From: Yinghuangia soli
Lineage (GTDB): Bacteria > Actinomycetota > Actinomycetes > Streptomycetales > Streptomycetaceae
Reading direction: 5' to 3'
DNA: 64,000 nt
Assembly (NCBI RefSeq): GCF_021502675.1
Contig: NZ_JAKFHA010000018.1
Span: 110,474-174,473 of the forward strand
Shown here one piece after another: positions 33,949 to 42,920 of this stretch. Made by a program: the position numbers and the translations under genes. Below the pieces are notes generated by a model. That model had not been told where the DNA came from. It did not search any database and was given only the letters and a program-made list of their open reading frames with translations. Positions within the stretch are counted from its first letter, which is position 1; the number at the start of each line of letters is the position of its first letter.

Positions 33949-33958
33949 ACACTAGTGT
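33949..33958. promoter_or_regulatory. short palindrome between cupin and TetR genes
   Basis: ACACTAGTGT is an exact 10-bp palindrome in an AT-rich part of the divergent promoter region. It is a candidate half or core of the TetR operator. Confidence 0.4.
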
Positions 33959-34004
33959 TCTCTCAAATTCGAGTCTGCGCCCCCCGGCAAGAAGGTGTCA
34001 ACAC

Positions 34005-34634
34005 TTGACTGAACACCCGCGTTCACCCAAAACCGGGAACCCGCGCCCCTACGCCATGACCCGCCGCGCCGAACAAGTCGACGAGACCCGCCAGCAGATC
34101 GTCGACGCCGCCGTCCACCTCCACGGCACCCTCGGCCCCGCCGCCACCACCATCGCCGCCATCGCCCAACACGCCGGCGTCACCCGCCTCACCGTCTACC
34201 GCCACTTCCCCGACGCCACCGCCCTGTTCACCGCCTGCTCACAAGACTGGCTCTCCCGCCGCACCCTCCCCCGACCCGACCAATGGGCCCGGATAGACGA
34301 CCCCGTCGAACGCCTCCGCACCGGCCTCGCCGACCTCTACCGCTACTACCGCACCGACCCGCAGATGCTCGCCCTCATCCACCGCGACATCCACGCCGTC
34401 CCCGAACCTATCCGCAGCGCCCGCTACGCCGAAGCCCAGCACCAGACCGACATCCTCACCGCCCCCTTCGCCGACCCCGGCGAACCCGAACGCCGCCTCC
34501 GCCGCGCCCTCACCGCCCACGCCACCGCATTCCCCACCTGGCAGTCCCTCTGCGAACACCAAGGCCTCACCGACGCCGAAGCCGTCGCCGCAATGACCGC
34601 CCTCGTCACCCGCCTCCCGGCCGACGACACCTGA
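34005..34634 (+). CDS. TetR-family transcriptional regulator
   Basis: A 209-residue regulator. The N-terminal domain is canonical: RQQIVDAAVHLHGTLGPAATTIAAIAQHAGVTRLTVYRHFPD. The C-terminal ligand domain is helical without a recognisable specificity. A TTG at 34005 with GAAGG upstream is the likely start; an ATG at 34056 directly before the DNA-binding domain is the alternative. The divergent cupin gene is the probable target. Confidence 0.85.
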   Translation: MTEHPRSPKTGNPRPYAMTRRAEQVDETRQQIVDAAVHLHGTLGPAATTIAAIAQHAGVTRLTVYRHFPDATALFTACSQDWLSRRTLPRPDQWARIDDPVERLRTGLADLYRYYRTDPQMLALIHRDIHAVPEPIRSARYAEAQHQTDILTAPFADPGEPERRLRRALTAHATAFPTWQSLCEHQGLTDAEAVAAMTALVTRLPADDT

Positions 34635-34729
34635 CCCCGCACCTTTTTCCGTACGTTTTCCGCGCCTTTTCCGCGCCCGCGCAGCCCTCTGGACCCGACG
34701 GCCCCCCGGCCCCAGCTCCGCTACGCCTC

Positions 34730-35347
34730 CTACACCTGCTCCAGCGGATTCGCCGCAATCCGCTCCGCCGCACCCCCGGCCACCCACGCCGCCGCCGAGC
34801 ACTCCGGCTTCCGCGCACCCTGGTCCCGCACCAACTCCAGGAACACCGCCCCGAAGCCCTCCCGCGGATACCGCGCCATCAACTCCGCCGTGAACTCCCC
34901 GCCGAACCCCGACAACCCCAGCCCCGACACATCCGCACTCGTCCCCACCTGCAGCAGATGGCTCTCCACATCCACCTCCGCAGCCACGTCCTCCCGCATA
35001 TGCCGCACGATCACCTCGCACGCACGGTCCCGCCGACCCACCGGCCACCCCAGGCCCGCCCCGAACACCCGCGCCACATGCCCACCAGCCTCCTCGAACG
35101 GCAACCGGTGACTGTCGAACGCCGCAACCAGCCCGAAATCGTGCAGCAGCGCCGACACGAACAGCAGCTCCCGGTCGAACACCAGACCCCGCGCATCCGC
35201 ATACGCCGCACCGAAGAAGTACGACCGCACCGAGTGGTTCATCAGCGCCGCATCCGTGTACTCCGCGCACAGCGCCAACGCCGCCTCACCCGCAAACCCC
35301 TCCGGCGCCGCCACACCCGCAACCTTGGCCACCGCAAATCCACCCAT
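34730..35347 (-). CDS. HD-domain hydrolase, cyanamide-hydratase-like
   Basis: A 205-residue protein of the HD superfamily. The metal ligands are visible as His38 in MNHSVRSYFFG and His69-Asp70 in LLHDFGL, with a later D/H-rich helix (RHMREDV). The NHSVR...YFFG pattern matches cyanamide hydratase-type HD proteins, which act on small nitriles or related compounds, although many members have other substrates. GAGGAG precedes the ATG at 35347. Confidence 0.82.
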   Translation of the reverse strand: MGGFAVAKVAGVAAPEGFAGEAALALCAEYTDAALMNHSVRSYFFGAAYADARGLVFDRELLFVSALLHDFGLVAAFDSHRLPFEEAGGHVARVFGAGLGWPVGRRDRACEVIVRHMREDVAAEVDVESHLLQVGTSADVSGLGLSGFGGEFTAELMARYPREGFGAVFLELVRDQGARKPECSAAAWVAGGAAERIAANPLEQV

Positions 35348-35575
35348 AACCGACTCCTCACCCCACAGTCCGACAACGGACCGCAACCCTAGTGATCACC
35401 CCCAACCACCCGGCACCCCGCACGACGCCGCACCACCCACACCCCACGCCGCCCCTCACACCCCGGACGAATCCACAGCCCGCACCGCCTCACCGCGCGC
35501 CGCCACCCCGCATGGTGCGACAGTGGAAGACAAGGGCCGCCGGGCCCGGCGGCCACGCCGGGAAGGGAGCCCACC

Positions 35576-35791
35576 ATGTCCCGCAAGGTCGCCGACTGCA
35601 CCAAGATGCCCAACGACGTCGGCTGCTCCCTCGTCATCATCGGCGAGGAAGACGAAGTCCTGCGTGCCGCCATGGACCACGCCGCCCGCGTGCACAGCGA
35701 ACCCGAAACGGACGAAGTCCGCGCCTGGATCGCCGGCGACCTCGAAGACGAGGGCGCCTGGCTCGCCTCACACGCCCCAAGCCCCGCCTGA
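35576..35791 (+). CDS. DUF1059 small protein
   Basis: A 71-residue protein of the DUF1059 type: MSRKVADCTKMPNDVGCSLVI with two cysteines near the N-terminus, then EDEVLRAAMDHAARVHSEPE, a helix typical of the family. The pair of cysteines could bind metal. The ATG at 35576 follows GGGAG. A stem-loop lies 38 bp downstream. Confidence 0.78.
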   Translation: MSRKVADCTKMPNDVGCSLVIIGEEDEVLRAAMDHAARVHSEPETDEVRAWIAGDLEDEGAWLASHAPSPA

Positions 35792-35829
35792 ACGCACCAG
35801 CCACACCCCTCCACACCCCGTTGCACCCC

Positions 35830-35867
35830 GTCGCTCCCCGTCCGGCCCACCCGGCCCGGGGAGCGAC
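35830..35867 (+). terminator. stem-loop after the DUF1059 gene
   Basis: A 10-bp exact stem (GTCGCTCCCC / GGGGAGCGAC) with an 18-base GC-rich loop. Confidence 0.65.
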
Positions 35868-36030
35868 CCCGTAGGAGGCGGCAGGTCCGGACCCGGAGAG
35901 CGGGCGGGCGGACGGCCAGGCCGACGGCCAGGCGGGCGGCCGGCAAGGCGCTGATTCGGCTGGGCGACAGGCATCCGGCGACCGGCAGGCCTGGGCACAG
36001 CACCACCCCGCCCAACGGCACACTGACCCC

Positions 36031-36498
36031 ATGCCCCACCCCTCCGCCGCCCCCGCAATCCGCACCGCCACCCCCGAGGACCTCCCCCAACTCCTCGCCC
36101 TCCTCGCCGACGACGACCACCCGCCGGCACCCGCCGACGTCAGCGTCACCGCCACCCACCGCGCCGCCTTCGACGCCATCGACGCCGACCCCCGCAACGA
36201 ACTCCTCGTGCTCGACCGCGGCGACGGCACCGTCCTCGGCTTCCTCCAGGCCACCTACATCCCCGGCCTCGGCAACGCCGCCCGCGACCGAGCCCTCCTC
36301 GAAGCCGTACGCATCCACCCCCACCACCGCGGCGACGGCCTCGGCGGCCACCTCGTCCGGCACGCCATCGACCGAGCGCGCACCCGCGGATGCACCCTCG
36401 TCCAACTGACCAGCAACAAGAACCGCGGCGACGCCCACCGCTTCTACGAGAACCTCGGCTTCACCCGCAGCCACGACGGCTTCAAGCTCCGCCTCTGA
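36031..36498 (+). CDS. GNAT-family N-acetyltransferase
   Basis: A 155-residue acetyltransferase. ALLEAVRIHPHHRGDGLGGHLVRHAI carries the acetyl-CoA loop (R-G-D-G-L-G), and LTSNKNRGDAHRFYENLGFTRSHDGFKL is the standard C-terminal part seen in enzymes acting on small amines. The ATG at 36031 lacks a ribosome site and may be leaderless (CACACT about 6 nt upstream). It precedes an SGNH hydrolase gene by 175 bp. Confidence 0.87.
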   Translation: MPHPSAAPAIRTATPEDLPQLLALLADDDHPPAPADVSVTATHRAAFDAIDADPRNELLVLDRGDGTVLGFLQATYIPGLGNAARDRALLEAVRIHPHHRGDGLGGHLVRHAIDRARTRGCTLVQLTSNKNRGDAHRFYENLGFTRSHDGFKLRL

Positions 36499-36566
36499 CC
36501 CGTACCCGACCCCGCCTCACCACTCGCACCTGCCCCAGCCACGACATCACCCCGCCGCCGCCCCAA

Positions 36567-36621
36567 TGCCGATGTCATGCCGATCCAATGCCGATCCAAT
36601 GGCGATCCAGTGCCGGTCCAC
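36567..36621. repeat. five 11-bp direct repeats upstream of the SGNH gene
   Basis: Consecutive 11-base units beginning TGCCGATGTCA, TGCCGATCCAA (twice), TGGCGATCCAG and TGCCGGTCCAC, ending 52 bp before the ATG at 36674. The helical-turn spacing and promoter position suggest a direct-repeat operator, as used by SARP- and PhoP-type activators. Confidence 0.78.
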
Positions 36622-36673
36622 CGCAGACCCACCCCGGCCGAGCCCCGGACCCCGGCATAGGATCGGACCCGCC

Positions 36674-37510
36674 ATGAACACCGCTGCCCGGCACACGCCC
36701 CACCCGCGCCCCACCCCCGCGCCCCTCGGCCCCATCCGCACCTTCGTGGCCGTCGGCGACTCCTTCACCGAAGGCATGTCCGACACCACCCACCCGCCCG
36801 GCAGCACCCACGGCCAATACCGCGGCTGGGCAGACCGCCTCGCCGACCGGCTCGCCACCGCCAATCCGGACCTGCGCTACGCCAACCTCGCGGTCCGCGG
36901 CAAGCTCATCCGGCAGATCGCCGAGGACCAGGTCCCCGCCGCCGCAGCCCTCGGCGCCGACCTCACCACCCTCGCCGGCGGCCTCAACGACGTCCTCCGC
37001 CCCCGCTGCGACGTCCCCGCGGTCTGCGCGGTCCTCGAGGAATCCGCCGCCAAACTCGCCGCAGGCGGCGGCCACCTCGTGCTCTTCCGCAGCACCGACC
37101 CCACCCGGCGCCTCAAATCCAGCGCCCGCCTGATGCCGCGCATCGAGCAGCTCGTCACCTTCGTCGACGACCTCGGCACCCGCCACAACGCCACCGTCGT
37201 CGACCTCTACACTGCACGCGCCTTCGACGACCCCCGCCTCTGGGACGCCGACCGCCTGCACCTCTCACCCGAAGGCCACCGCCGCGTCACCGACGCCGTC
37301 TGCGAAGCCCTCGGCCTCCCGTACGACCCCGACTGGCGCACCCCGCTGCCGCCCGCACCCCCGGCCCCCTGGCTCGACCGCCGCAAATCCGACGCGCACT
37401 GGGCCCGCATCCACCTCGGCCCCTGGCTCGTCCGACGGGTCCGCGGACGCTCCTCCGGCGACAACCGCGCCCCCAAGCGCCCCACCGCCGAACCCTGGCC
37501 CGGCCCCTGA
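36674..37510 (+). CDS. SGNH/GDSL-family hydrolase
   Basis: A 278-residue esterase/lipase-type enzyme. Block I FVAVGDSFTEGMSD gives nucleophile Ser30. Block II is NLAVRGK, block III AGGLNDV (Asn105), and block V LWDADRLHLSPEGHRRV gives Asp193 and His196. There is no signal peptide, so it probably acts in the cytoplasm on a small ester. The ATG at 36674 has no ribosome site; CATAGGAT about 10 nt upstream may be a leaderless promoter. Five 11-bp repeats lie upstream. Confidence 0.9.
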   Translation: MNTAARHTPHPRPTPAPLGPIRTFVAVGDSFTEGMSDTTHPPGSTHGQYRGWADRLADRLATANPDLRYANLAVRGKLIRQIAEDQVPAAAALGADLTTLAGGLNDVLRPRCDVPAVCAVLEESAAKLAAGGGHLVLFRSTDPTRRLKSSARLMPRIEQLVTFVDDLGTRHNATVVDLYTARAFDDPRLWDADRLHLSPEGHRRVTDAVCEALGLPYDPDWRTPLPPAPPAPWLDRRKSDAHWARIHLGPWLVRRVRGRSSGDNRAPKRPTAEPWPGP

Positions 37511-37543
37511 GACCGCTGAGGCCCCTGAGCTCCCGGCCGACCG

Positions 37544-37577
37544 GTTCCGTCCCGAAGCCGCAGCCCCGGGACGGAAC
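37544..37577. terminator. bidirectional stem-loop between convergent genes
   Basis: An exact 11-bp stem (GTTCCGTCCCG / CGGGACGGAAC) between the SGNH gene (plus) and the coiled-coil membrane gene (minus), 6 bp from the latter's stop codon. Confidence 0.75.
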
Positions 37578-37583
37578 ACCCGC

Positions 37584-38324
37584 TCACACCTGATCGGTAC
37601 GGATCAACCGCAGGAACGCCTTGATCCCCGCGATGACCTCCTGGTTGTCCGTCAACCGATTCACCGTGTCCTCGAACTTCCGGCCCATCGCGTCCAGTTG
37701 AGAGTCCAGGCGGTTGTCCCGCGCAGTCGTCGACACCTCGACCGCCTCGATCAAACGCCGCAGCTCCGCATCCGCCTCACGCTGCTCCTCCTGCTGCAGC
37801 CGCAACGCCGCGATCTCGGCCTCCGCCGCATCGAGCCGGCCCCGGACCTCCGCGATGTTCTCGTGCGGGTACTTCACATCGTTGAGCATCCCCAGCAAGT
37901 GCCGCCGCAGATACGCGAAGTACGCCTGCGCCGGCCGGAACGCCGTGCTCAGCAGGTAGAAGCCGGAGAAGTAGTAACCGATCTCTTCCCCCGACACCAG
38001 CGTGATCACCGCGACCACCCCGGCCGACACCACGTGCGCCGCGATCGCCGCCCACTTCAGCCGCCGCGCCAGCGCAGCCGCCTCCGCCTCGCGCTTCTCC
38101 GGCACCTCCACGCCCTGCTCACGAGCCAGATGGATCTCGTGGATCACCGCACGCGCCTGGTAGTACAGGCTCCACGGCACCGTCAGCAGCACGACCTGCC
38201 ACAGCAAGAACAACGCCCCGGCCCCGAAGGCCAGCAACTGCGCCAACGACAGATCCGTCGTGAAGTACAGGATGGTGCCCACCACAGCCACCACGAACGC
38301 CAGGAACGTCATCACCTTGGACAC
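37584..38324 (-). CDS. membrane protein with C-terminal coiled coil
   Basis: A 246-residue protein. Two N-terminal transmembrane helices (MTFLAFVVAVVGTILYF; LLAFGAGALFLLWQVVLLTV) are followed by a further hydrophobic pair near residues 90-130 (AIAAHVVSAGVVAVITLVSG). The C-terminal ~100 residues are a long charged coiled coil (RLDAAEAEIAALRLQQEEQR; QLDAMGRKFEDTVNRLTDNQ). The GTG at 38324 follows AAGGGGG. It could be a scaffold or stress protein at the membrane; no known family assigned. Confidence 0.7.
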   Translation of the reverse strand: MSKVMTFLAFVVAVVGTILYFTTDLSLAQLLAFGAGALFLLWQVVLLTVPWSLYYQARAVIHEIHLAREQGVEVPEKREAEAAALARRLKWAAIAAHVVSAGVVAVITLVSGEEIGYYFSGFYLLSTAFRPAQAYFAYLRRHLLGMLNDVKYPHENIAEVRGRLDAAEAEIAALRLQQEEQREADAELRRLIEAVEVSTTARDNRLDSQLDAMGRKFEDTVNRLTDNQEVIAGIKAFLRLIRTDQV

Positions 38325-38577
38325 CGAGCGGCCCCCTTATGGCCAGCAGGAAGGGGGCATCCCGTTCTCCCCCGGAAGGGGACGGTCCGCACCCCACAAC
38401 GGTTCTGCCGAACCCCGGACGACTCCCTTCCGCCCTGATGCTTTGTTTGTGTGCTTTGAGAAGTGTTTTTGGCTAGGGCCGGTTATTGAGAACTGGAAGA
38501 CAGAAGCAGGGGCTGCCTTGGGCAGGCAAAAGTAGCCTCTGCCTGCGCCTTGATCGTCGAGACGCGGAGAGTGCGCC

Positions 38578-39336
38578 ATGGGAGCACAGACCGCACTGCT
38601 TGCGTACGCAACAAGAAGCGTGGCCGACGCCTTGCGGAACCGGCCTCCCGGCCCGGGCAGCAGCGACCGGGCAGAGGCGCTGCTGCAGCAGTTGCACCCT
38701 GGCTGGCGGATCGACGCCGATCCCGAGGAGCATGCCACCCTCGTCGAGTCGACGTCTCCGCCGCAGGACCTCGCCTACGCGGCGTGCTTCCCCGGCGTCG
38801 ACATCGTGTGCTCGGGCACCATGGTGGGCCTCCCCTCGCGGCTGCCACACCGCTATCTGGACGCCGCCGAAGGACGCACTGTCGTGCTCCACGCCATGCA
38901 CAGCGTGGTCGACGCGCTGACGTTCGCATTGTGGCGCGACGGCGTCCTGGTCCGCTCCCTCAGCCTGTCGCCGAACGACGGCGTCGTGGAGGACGTCGGC
39001 GAGCGGCTCCCCTTCGAGGACCCGTTCTGGGCGGGCCGGCATCCTGTCGAACCGCTGCCCGGGTGGCCGGACCAGCGCCCCTACCCGCTGCCGTTCCACC
39101 CGCTCCAACTCGGCGGAGAAGCGCTGCGCGCGCTCTTCGGCTTCACCGTCGAGGGGCGCCAGAAGGCCGGCGACGTCGATGCCGCGGACATCCCGGTGCA
39201 CCGGTTCCGGCTGGTCGATCCCGACGGGCCTACGCCGGAGCAGCGGGAGGCGATGCTCAAGGCGCTCGTCACCGGAATGAAGCCACGCGTTCTCCGTATG
39301 GAGGACGGACGCCTCGTCGAAGACGGGCCGCGGTGA
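38578..39336 (+). CDS. DUF6928 family protein
   Basis: A 252-residue protein that opens MGAQTALLAYATRSVADALR, the characteristic start of DUF6928. A conserved hydrophobic core follows (DLAYAACFPGVDIVCSGTMV; VLHAMHSVVDALTFALWRDG). Its C-terminus is charged. Function unknown. GGAGAG precedes the ATG. The 237-bp region to its left, shared with the divergent membrane gene, has an AT-rich patch at about 38440-38500 that probably holds promoters. Confidence 0.78.
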   Translation: MGAQTALLAYATRSVADALRNRPPGPGSSDRAEALLQQLHPGWRIDADPEEHATLVESTSPPQDLAYAACFPGVDIVCSGTMVGLPSRLPHRYLDAAEGRTVVLHAMHSVVDALTFALWRDGVLVRSLSLSPNDGVVEDVGERLPFEDPFWAGRHPVEPLPGWPDQRPYPLPFHPLQLGGEALRALFGFTVEGRQKAGDVDAADIPVHRFRLVDPDGPTPEQREAMLKALVTGMKPRVLRMEDGRLVEDGPR

Positions 39337-39677
39337 CGGCACCGGCGGCACCTGTGGAATGTCCGAGGTCCGGGCGGCCTTGACCGCAGCGCCGGTCTTC
39401 CCAGGCGAATTCCCCGGCGGATGTCGGATTCCTCCAATACGCGGCACCGACCAAACAGTCATGCTGCACACGAGTCACCCAGCGCCGCCCGCCGCGCTCG
39501 GGTCTCTGTGCCCCCGCACGGGGACCCGGGCAGGGCGTCGGGCCGGCTGCGCTCCCCCGGTGGAGGGTCTCCGGTTGCCGTGCGGCCGTCGCGGTCGCAG
39601 GCTCGGAACCGAGGCTTGTCCGGTCGTGGTTCGCCGGCGGCCGCCGCTGTCTCGGGGTGCGACCAGGGAGCATGTAC
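39337..39677. other. intergenic region, no gene seen
   Basis: All frames are Arg/Pro/Gly-rich without a recognisable domain. The right end carries the GGGAG that serves the YceI gene. Confidence 0.35.
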
Positions 39678-40238
39678 ATGAGCGACACCGCCATTCCGCT
39701 GTCCGAGCTGACCGGCTCGTACACGATCGACCCCGCACATACCCGGATCGGCTTCTCGGCCCGGCACGCGATGATCACCAAGGTGCGCGGGGCTTTCAAC
39801 GACTTCACCGGAACGGCGTATCTCGACGGCGACGACCCCACCAAGTCGTCCGCGTCCGTGACCATCCAGGCCGTGAGCATCGACACGCGCAATGAGCAAC
39901 GCGACGGCCACCTGCGGACCAACGACTTCCTGGACGCGCCGAACTTCCCCGAGATCACCTTCTCCTCGACGGGCGTCGAGCGCCTCGGCGACACCACCTA
40001 CCGGCTCATCGGCGACCTGACCATCAAGGGCGTACCGCGGCCCATCAGCGTGGACTTCGAGTTCGAGGGCGCGGCCCGCGACCCCTACGGCAACGTGCGC
40101 GTGGGCTTCGAGGGCTCCGTCGTCATCAGCCGCAAGGAGTACGGCATGACCTGGAACGCCACCCTGGAGACCGGCGGCGTCCTGGTGAGCGACAAGGTCA
40201 CCTTGGAAATCGAGGTCTCCGCCGTCAAGGACGCGTGA
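39678..40238 (+). CDS. YceI-family lipid-binding-fold protein
   Basis: A 186-residue lipocalin-like YceI protein: GSYTIDPAHTRIGFSARHAMITKVRGAF at the start, NEQRDGHLRTNDFLDAPNFPEITFSST in the middle, and SRKEYGMTWNATLETGGVLVSDKV at the end. The family binds isoprenoid-type lipids. No signal peptide, so cytoplasmic. Of three near-identical start choices the ATG at 39678 has GGGAG at 7 nt and is preferred. Confidence 0.9.
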   Translation: MSDTAIPLSELTGSYTIDPAHTRIGFSARHAMITKVRGAFNDFTGTAYLDGDDPTKSSASVTIQAVSIDTRNEQRDGHLRTNDFLDAPNFPEITFSSTGVERLGDTTYRLIGDLTIKGVPRPISVDFEFEGAARDPYGNVRVGFEGSVVISRKEYGMTWNATLETGGVLVSDKVTLEIEVSAVKDA

Positions 40239-40264
40239 CGCCCCGCCTGTTGCATGGTCACGAT

Positions 40265-40299
40265 GAAGACCGCCCCCTTTGCGGTTGGGGGCGGTCTTC
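40265..40299 (+). terminator. rho-independent-type terminator after YceI
   Basis: An exact 13-bp stem (GAAGACCGCCCCC / GGGGGCGGTCTTC), 9-base loop, followed by GGGTTTTG. Confidence 0.88.
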
Positions 40300-40366
40300 G
40301 GGTTTTGGGGTGGCTGGAGAGGCTTCTGGCACGGGCCGCTTATCTGTAGGTGCGTAGGTTGGCCTG

Positions 40367-40846
40367 ATGCGATCCGATCAGCAGTCTGCGCCCCGGTCCT
40401 GGAGGCGACGCATCACGTCTCCGCTGATGGCGTGGCTTGCCGCGGGGTTCGCGGTGGCGGCGTGCGGCGTAGGTGTGTTCGCGCTGTGGTGGACGGCCGC
40501 AGCGTTTGCGGCCGCCGCTGCGGCGCTGGCGGCGTTTGCCGTGGTCCGGGTGACCGTGGACGGGGAGGGTGTGACGATCGTGTACGGCCCGCTCCCCCGT
40601 CCGCGTACGCGTATCCCGCTCGCGCGCATCGCCGGTGCCGGGACGCGCGAGGTGCGGGCGTTCCGGGAGTTCGGCGGGTGGGGCTACCGCATCCGACCCG
40701 GCGCCTCCGGTGTGGTGATGCGGTCGGGCGAGGCCCTCGAGGTACGTCTGCGGACGGGCAGCCTCTTTGTGGTGACCACTGATGGCGCGGACGAGGCGGC
40801 CCGGGTTCTGGAAGGACACCTCGTCCGCGCGTCCGCGACGGACTGA
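40367..40846 (+). CDS. membrane protein with bacterial PH-like domain
   Basis: A 159-residue protein with two adjacent transmembrane helices (PLMAWLAAGFAVAACGVGVF; ALWWTAAAFAAAAAALAAFAVV). A beta-rich PH-like domain follows (VRVTVDGEGVTIVYGPLPRP; RIPLARIAGAGTREVRAF; RLRTGSLFVVTTDGADEAARVL). Function unknown. Its stop codon directly abuts the stop of the convergent ferredoxin gene, leaving no spacer for a terminator. Confidence 0.72.
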   Translation: MRSDQQSAPRSWRRRITSPLMAWLAAGFAVAACGVGVFALWWTAAAFAAAAAALAAFAVVRVTVDGEGVTIVYGPLPRPRTRIPLARIAGAGTREVRAFREFGGWGYRIRPGASGVVMRSGEALEVRLRTGSLFVVTTDGADEAARVLEGHLVRASATD

Positions 40847-41170
40847 TCAGGCCTTGCGCTGCAGGGGCAGTTCCGCGACGAACGGGTGGTCGCGGCCCGT
40901 GCGGCCGCGTTTCGCGCCGCTGCCCGGGGAGTCAAGGCCGGTGAAGAACTCGGCGTTGACGGCGGTGAAGTGCTGCCACTCCTCCGGGGTGTCGGTCTCG
41001 AAGGTGATGGCCTCGACGGGGCATTCCGGTTCGCAGGCCCCGCAGTCGATGCACTCGTCGGGGTGGATGTACAGCATGCGCTCGCCCTCGTAGATGCACT
41101 CGACCGGGCATACCTCCAGGCATGCCTTGTCGGTGACGTCCACGCAGGGCAGAGCTATCACGTACGTCAT
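40847..41170 (-). CDS. fdxA: 7Fe-type ferredoxin
   Basis: A 107-residue ferredoxin. Cys9, Cys17, Cys21, Cys25 and Cys40, Cys43, Cys46, Cys50 give the pattern of the [3Fe-4S][4Fe-4S] FdxA type: the first motif is spaced C-x7-C-x3-C and the second is CIDCGACEPEC. It carries single electrons, for example to P450s or other reductive enzymes. The tail is basic. GGAGAGGA precedes the ATG at 41170. It is the best-conserved gene in this part of the window. Confidence 0.92.
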   Translation of the reverse strand: MTYVIALPCVDVTDKACLEVCPVECIYEGERMLYIHPDECIDCGACEPECPVEAITFETDTPEEWQHFTAVNAEFFTGLDSPGSGAKRGRTGRDHPFVAELPLQRKA

Positions 41171-41327
41171 CGGATCGGCTTCCTCTCCGGCGGGGGTTGC
41201 GGCCGTGCACCGACCGCGTGCACCGACTGCCTTTCGCCGGAGGCTGGTTGCCGGGCCGGCGGCGGAGACGACCGTACGGCCTCAAGCTCTCTTGAGGTCA
41301 ACAGGCGCCGCCTCCGCCGCCCGACGG

Positions 41328-42749
41328 CTATTGCCGGACGCGCACGATGTCCGGGAGCACGTAACTGCCGGACAGGATCTCGGGGCCGGGCTGGTACATG
41401 CGCAGCATCGGGCGGAAGTCCCCCGCGGGGGCGGGCAGCCAGTTCGCGGCTTCGCCTTCGACGGGCTTGGCGTGCTGGATGTGCACGGTGAGCGAGCCGT
41501 CGGGGGCGTGGACGAGGCCTTCGGTGCGGTCGCCGATCGAGTAGCGGTTGATGGCGTTGTCGATCAGGTAGTAGTCGGGCGTGTCGTACATGGTCAGCGA
41601 CCAGAACGCGTCGGCGGGCGGCGGCGTGGTGAAGGTGAGCGTGTAGGTGTGCGCGCCGTTGAGCTGTTCGCCGTCGGCGTCCTGGAAGGTGGTCGCGTAG
41701 ACGGCTTCGTACGCGTGGTTGCCCCACAGGCCGACCCGTGCGGCGACCGCGCGCTGCAGGTAGGAGGCGGTGCGGTCGGCGGCCTTCCATTCGGGGGCGT
41801 CGATCGTGCCGGGGCCGAGGTGGTCGATGTTGTAGTCGAAGGCGTGCAGGGACATGTGCCAGCAGCCGTGCCGGTCGCCGAAGCCCGCCTTGCTCGCCGC
41901 CTCGATGCGGGCCTTGCCGGCGTCGAGGCCGGCGCGGAGCGCGGCGGCGAGGGGCTTCGGGGTGTCGCGGTACGGCGAGCCGCCTTCGTGCAGGAGGCCG
42001 AGCGGTGCGAAGCGGCGCTGGTAGTCGAGGTCGGCGTCGGAGGGCGGGAAGGCGGCCAGCAGGACGCGGAGTTGCTCCCAGAAGCGCTGGTCGGCGTCGA
42101 CGCCGAGGTCGGGTGCGGGCAGGCCGGCCAGAGTCCCGGCCGCGGACTCCGCCGTACCGCTGCCGGCCCCCGCGGCCGCGGGACCAGTCGCGGGGGCAGT
42201 CGCGGCAGCGAACGGTTCGAGCGTCAGCCGCTTCTGGAGGTCGGCGACGCGCGGCAGGTCGTCGGGGCCGTCGCAGGCGAAGCGTCCGGTGATGGTCGCC
42301 ATGGTGGCGGGTGCGGCGATGACGGGTGTGGCGTCGGGTACGCTGCCGATCCAGCCGGGCGGAGTGATCAGGAACGTGCCTTCGGAGGTACCCGTGGCCC
42401 GGCTTCCGACGTAGGCGAAGTTGTTCGTCCAGGGGTCGATGAACTGCAGGACGTAGTAGGCGCCTTCGGTGTCCGGCACGTGCAGGAGCAGCGGTCCGCC
42501 GGACAGGTCGAGCTGGGCGATCGAGTAGATGGTGTCGTTGTTCACCGACACGAATTCGTCCTGTGGGCCGGCCAGTTTGGTGCCGTGCCCGAATGTATTG
42601 GGCGCGGTGGCGGGCAAGGACGCGATCCCGCGGGTGACGAGGCGGTCGGCCATCGTGCTGTCGTAGACCAGCGGGTACCCGTAGACGTAGGCTTCGGCGG
42701 CCAGTTCGGTGAGCGCGGCGAGATCGGTCGGCTCGTCGTGGTCGGGCAT
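41328..42749 (-). CDS. DUF1254/DUF1214 protein, paralog B
   Basis: A 473-residue protein of the DUF1254-DUF1214 family. AAEAYVYGYPLVYDSTMADRLV and NNDTIYSIAQLDLSGGPLLL mark the N-terminal domain; AFWSLTMYDTPDYYLIDNAI and LTVHIQHAKPVEGEAANWLP mark the C-terminal domain. No signal peptide, unlike many family members. It follows a shorter paralog in the same direction, so the pair looks like an old tandem duplication. AAAGGA precedes the ATG at 42749. Function unknown. Confidence 0.85.
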   Translation of the reverse strand: MPDHDEPTDLAALTELAAEAYVYGYPLVYDSTMADRLVTRGIASLPATAPNTFGHGTKLAGPQDEFVSVNNDTIYSIAQLDLSGGPLLLHVPDTEGAYYVLQFIDPWTNNFAYVGSRATGTSEGTFLITPPGWIGSVPDATPVIAAPATMATITGRFACDGPDDLPRVADLQKRLTLEPFAAATAPATGPAAAGAGSGTAESAAGTLAGLPAPDLGVDADQRFWEQLRVLLAAFPPSDADLDYQRRFAPLGLLHEGGSPYRDTPKPLAAALRAGLDAGKARIEAASKAGFGDRHGCWHMSLHAFDYNIDHLGPGTIDAPEWKAADRTASYLQRAVAARVGLWGNHAYEAVYATTFQDADGEQLNGAHTYTLTFTTPPPADAFWSLTMYDTPDYYLIDNAINRYSIGDRTEGLVHAPDGSLTVHIQHAKPVEGEAANWLPAPAGDFRPMLRMYQPGPEILSGSYVLPDIVRVRQ

Positions 42750-42832
42750 GTGCCGGTCCTTTCGTTGGCGGTGCAGGGGTTCCGCTTCCGGTCGTCGACC
42801 CCACATCGACCACTCACCGGAAGCTCGCCGGT

Positions 42833-42920
42833 CATTCGTCGGTCGCCCGTCGGCCGAGTCGCCGTCGGTCGCCCGTCGGCCTTAAGTCGGCGGTCGGCCA
42901 TTCGTCGGCCGAGTCGCGGT
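42833..42920. repeat. imperfect direct repeats between the DUF1254 paralogs
   Basis: GTCGGTCGCCCGTCGGCC occurs at 42838-42855 and 42864-42881. CATTCGTCGG and CGTCGGCCGAGTCG are also each present twice. The repeats fill most of the gap between the two paralogous genes. Confidence 0.65.
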
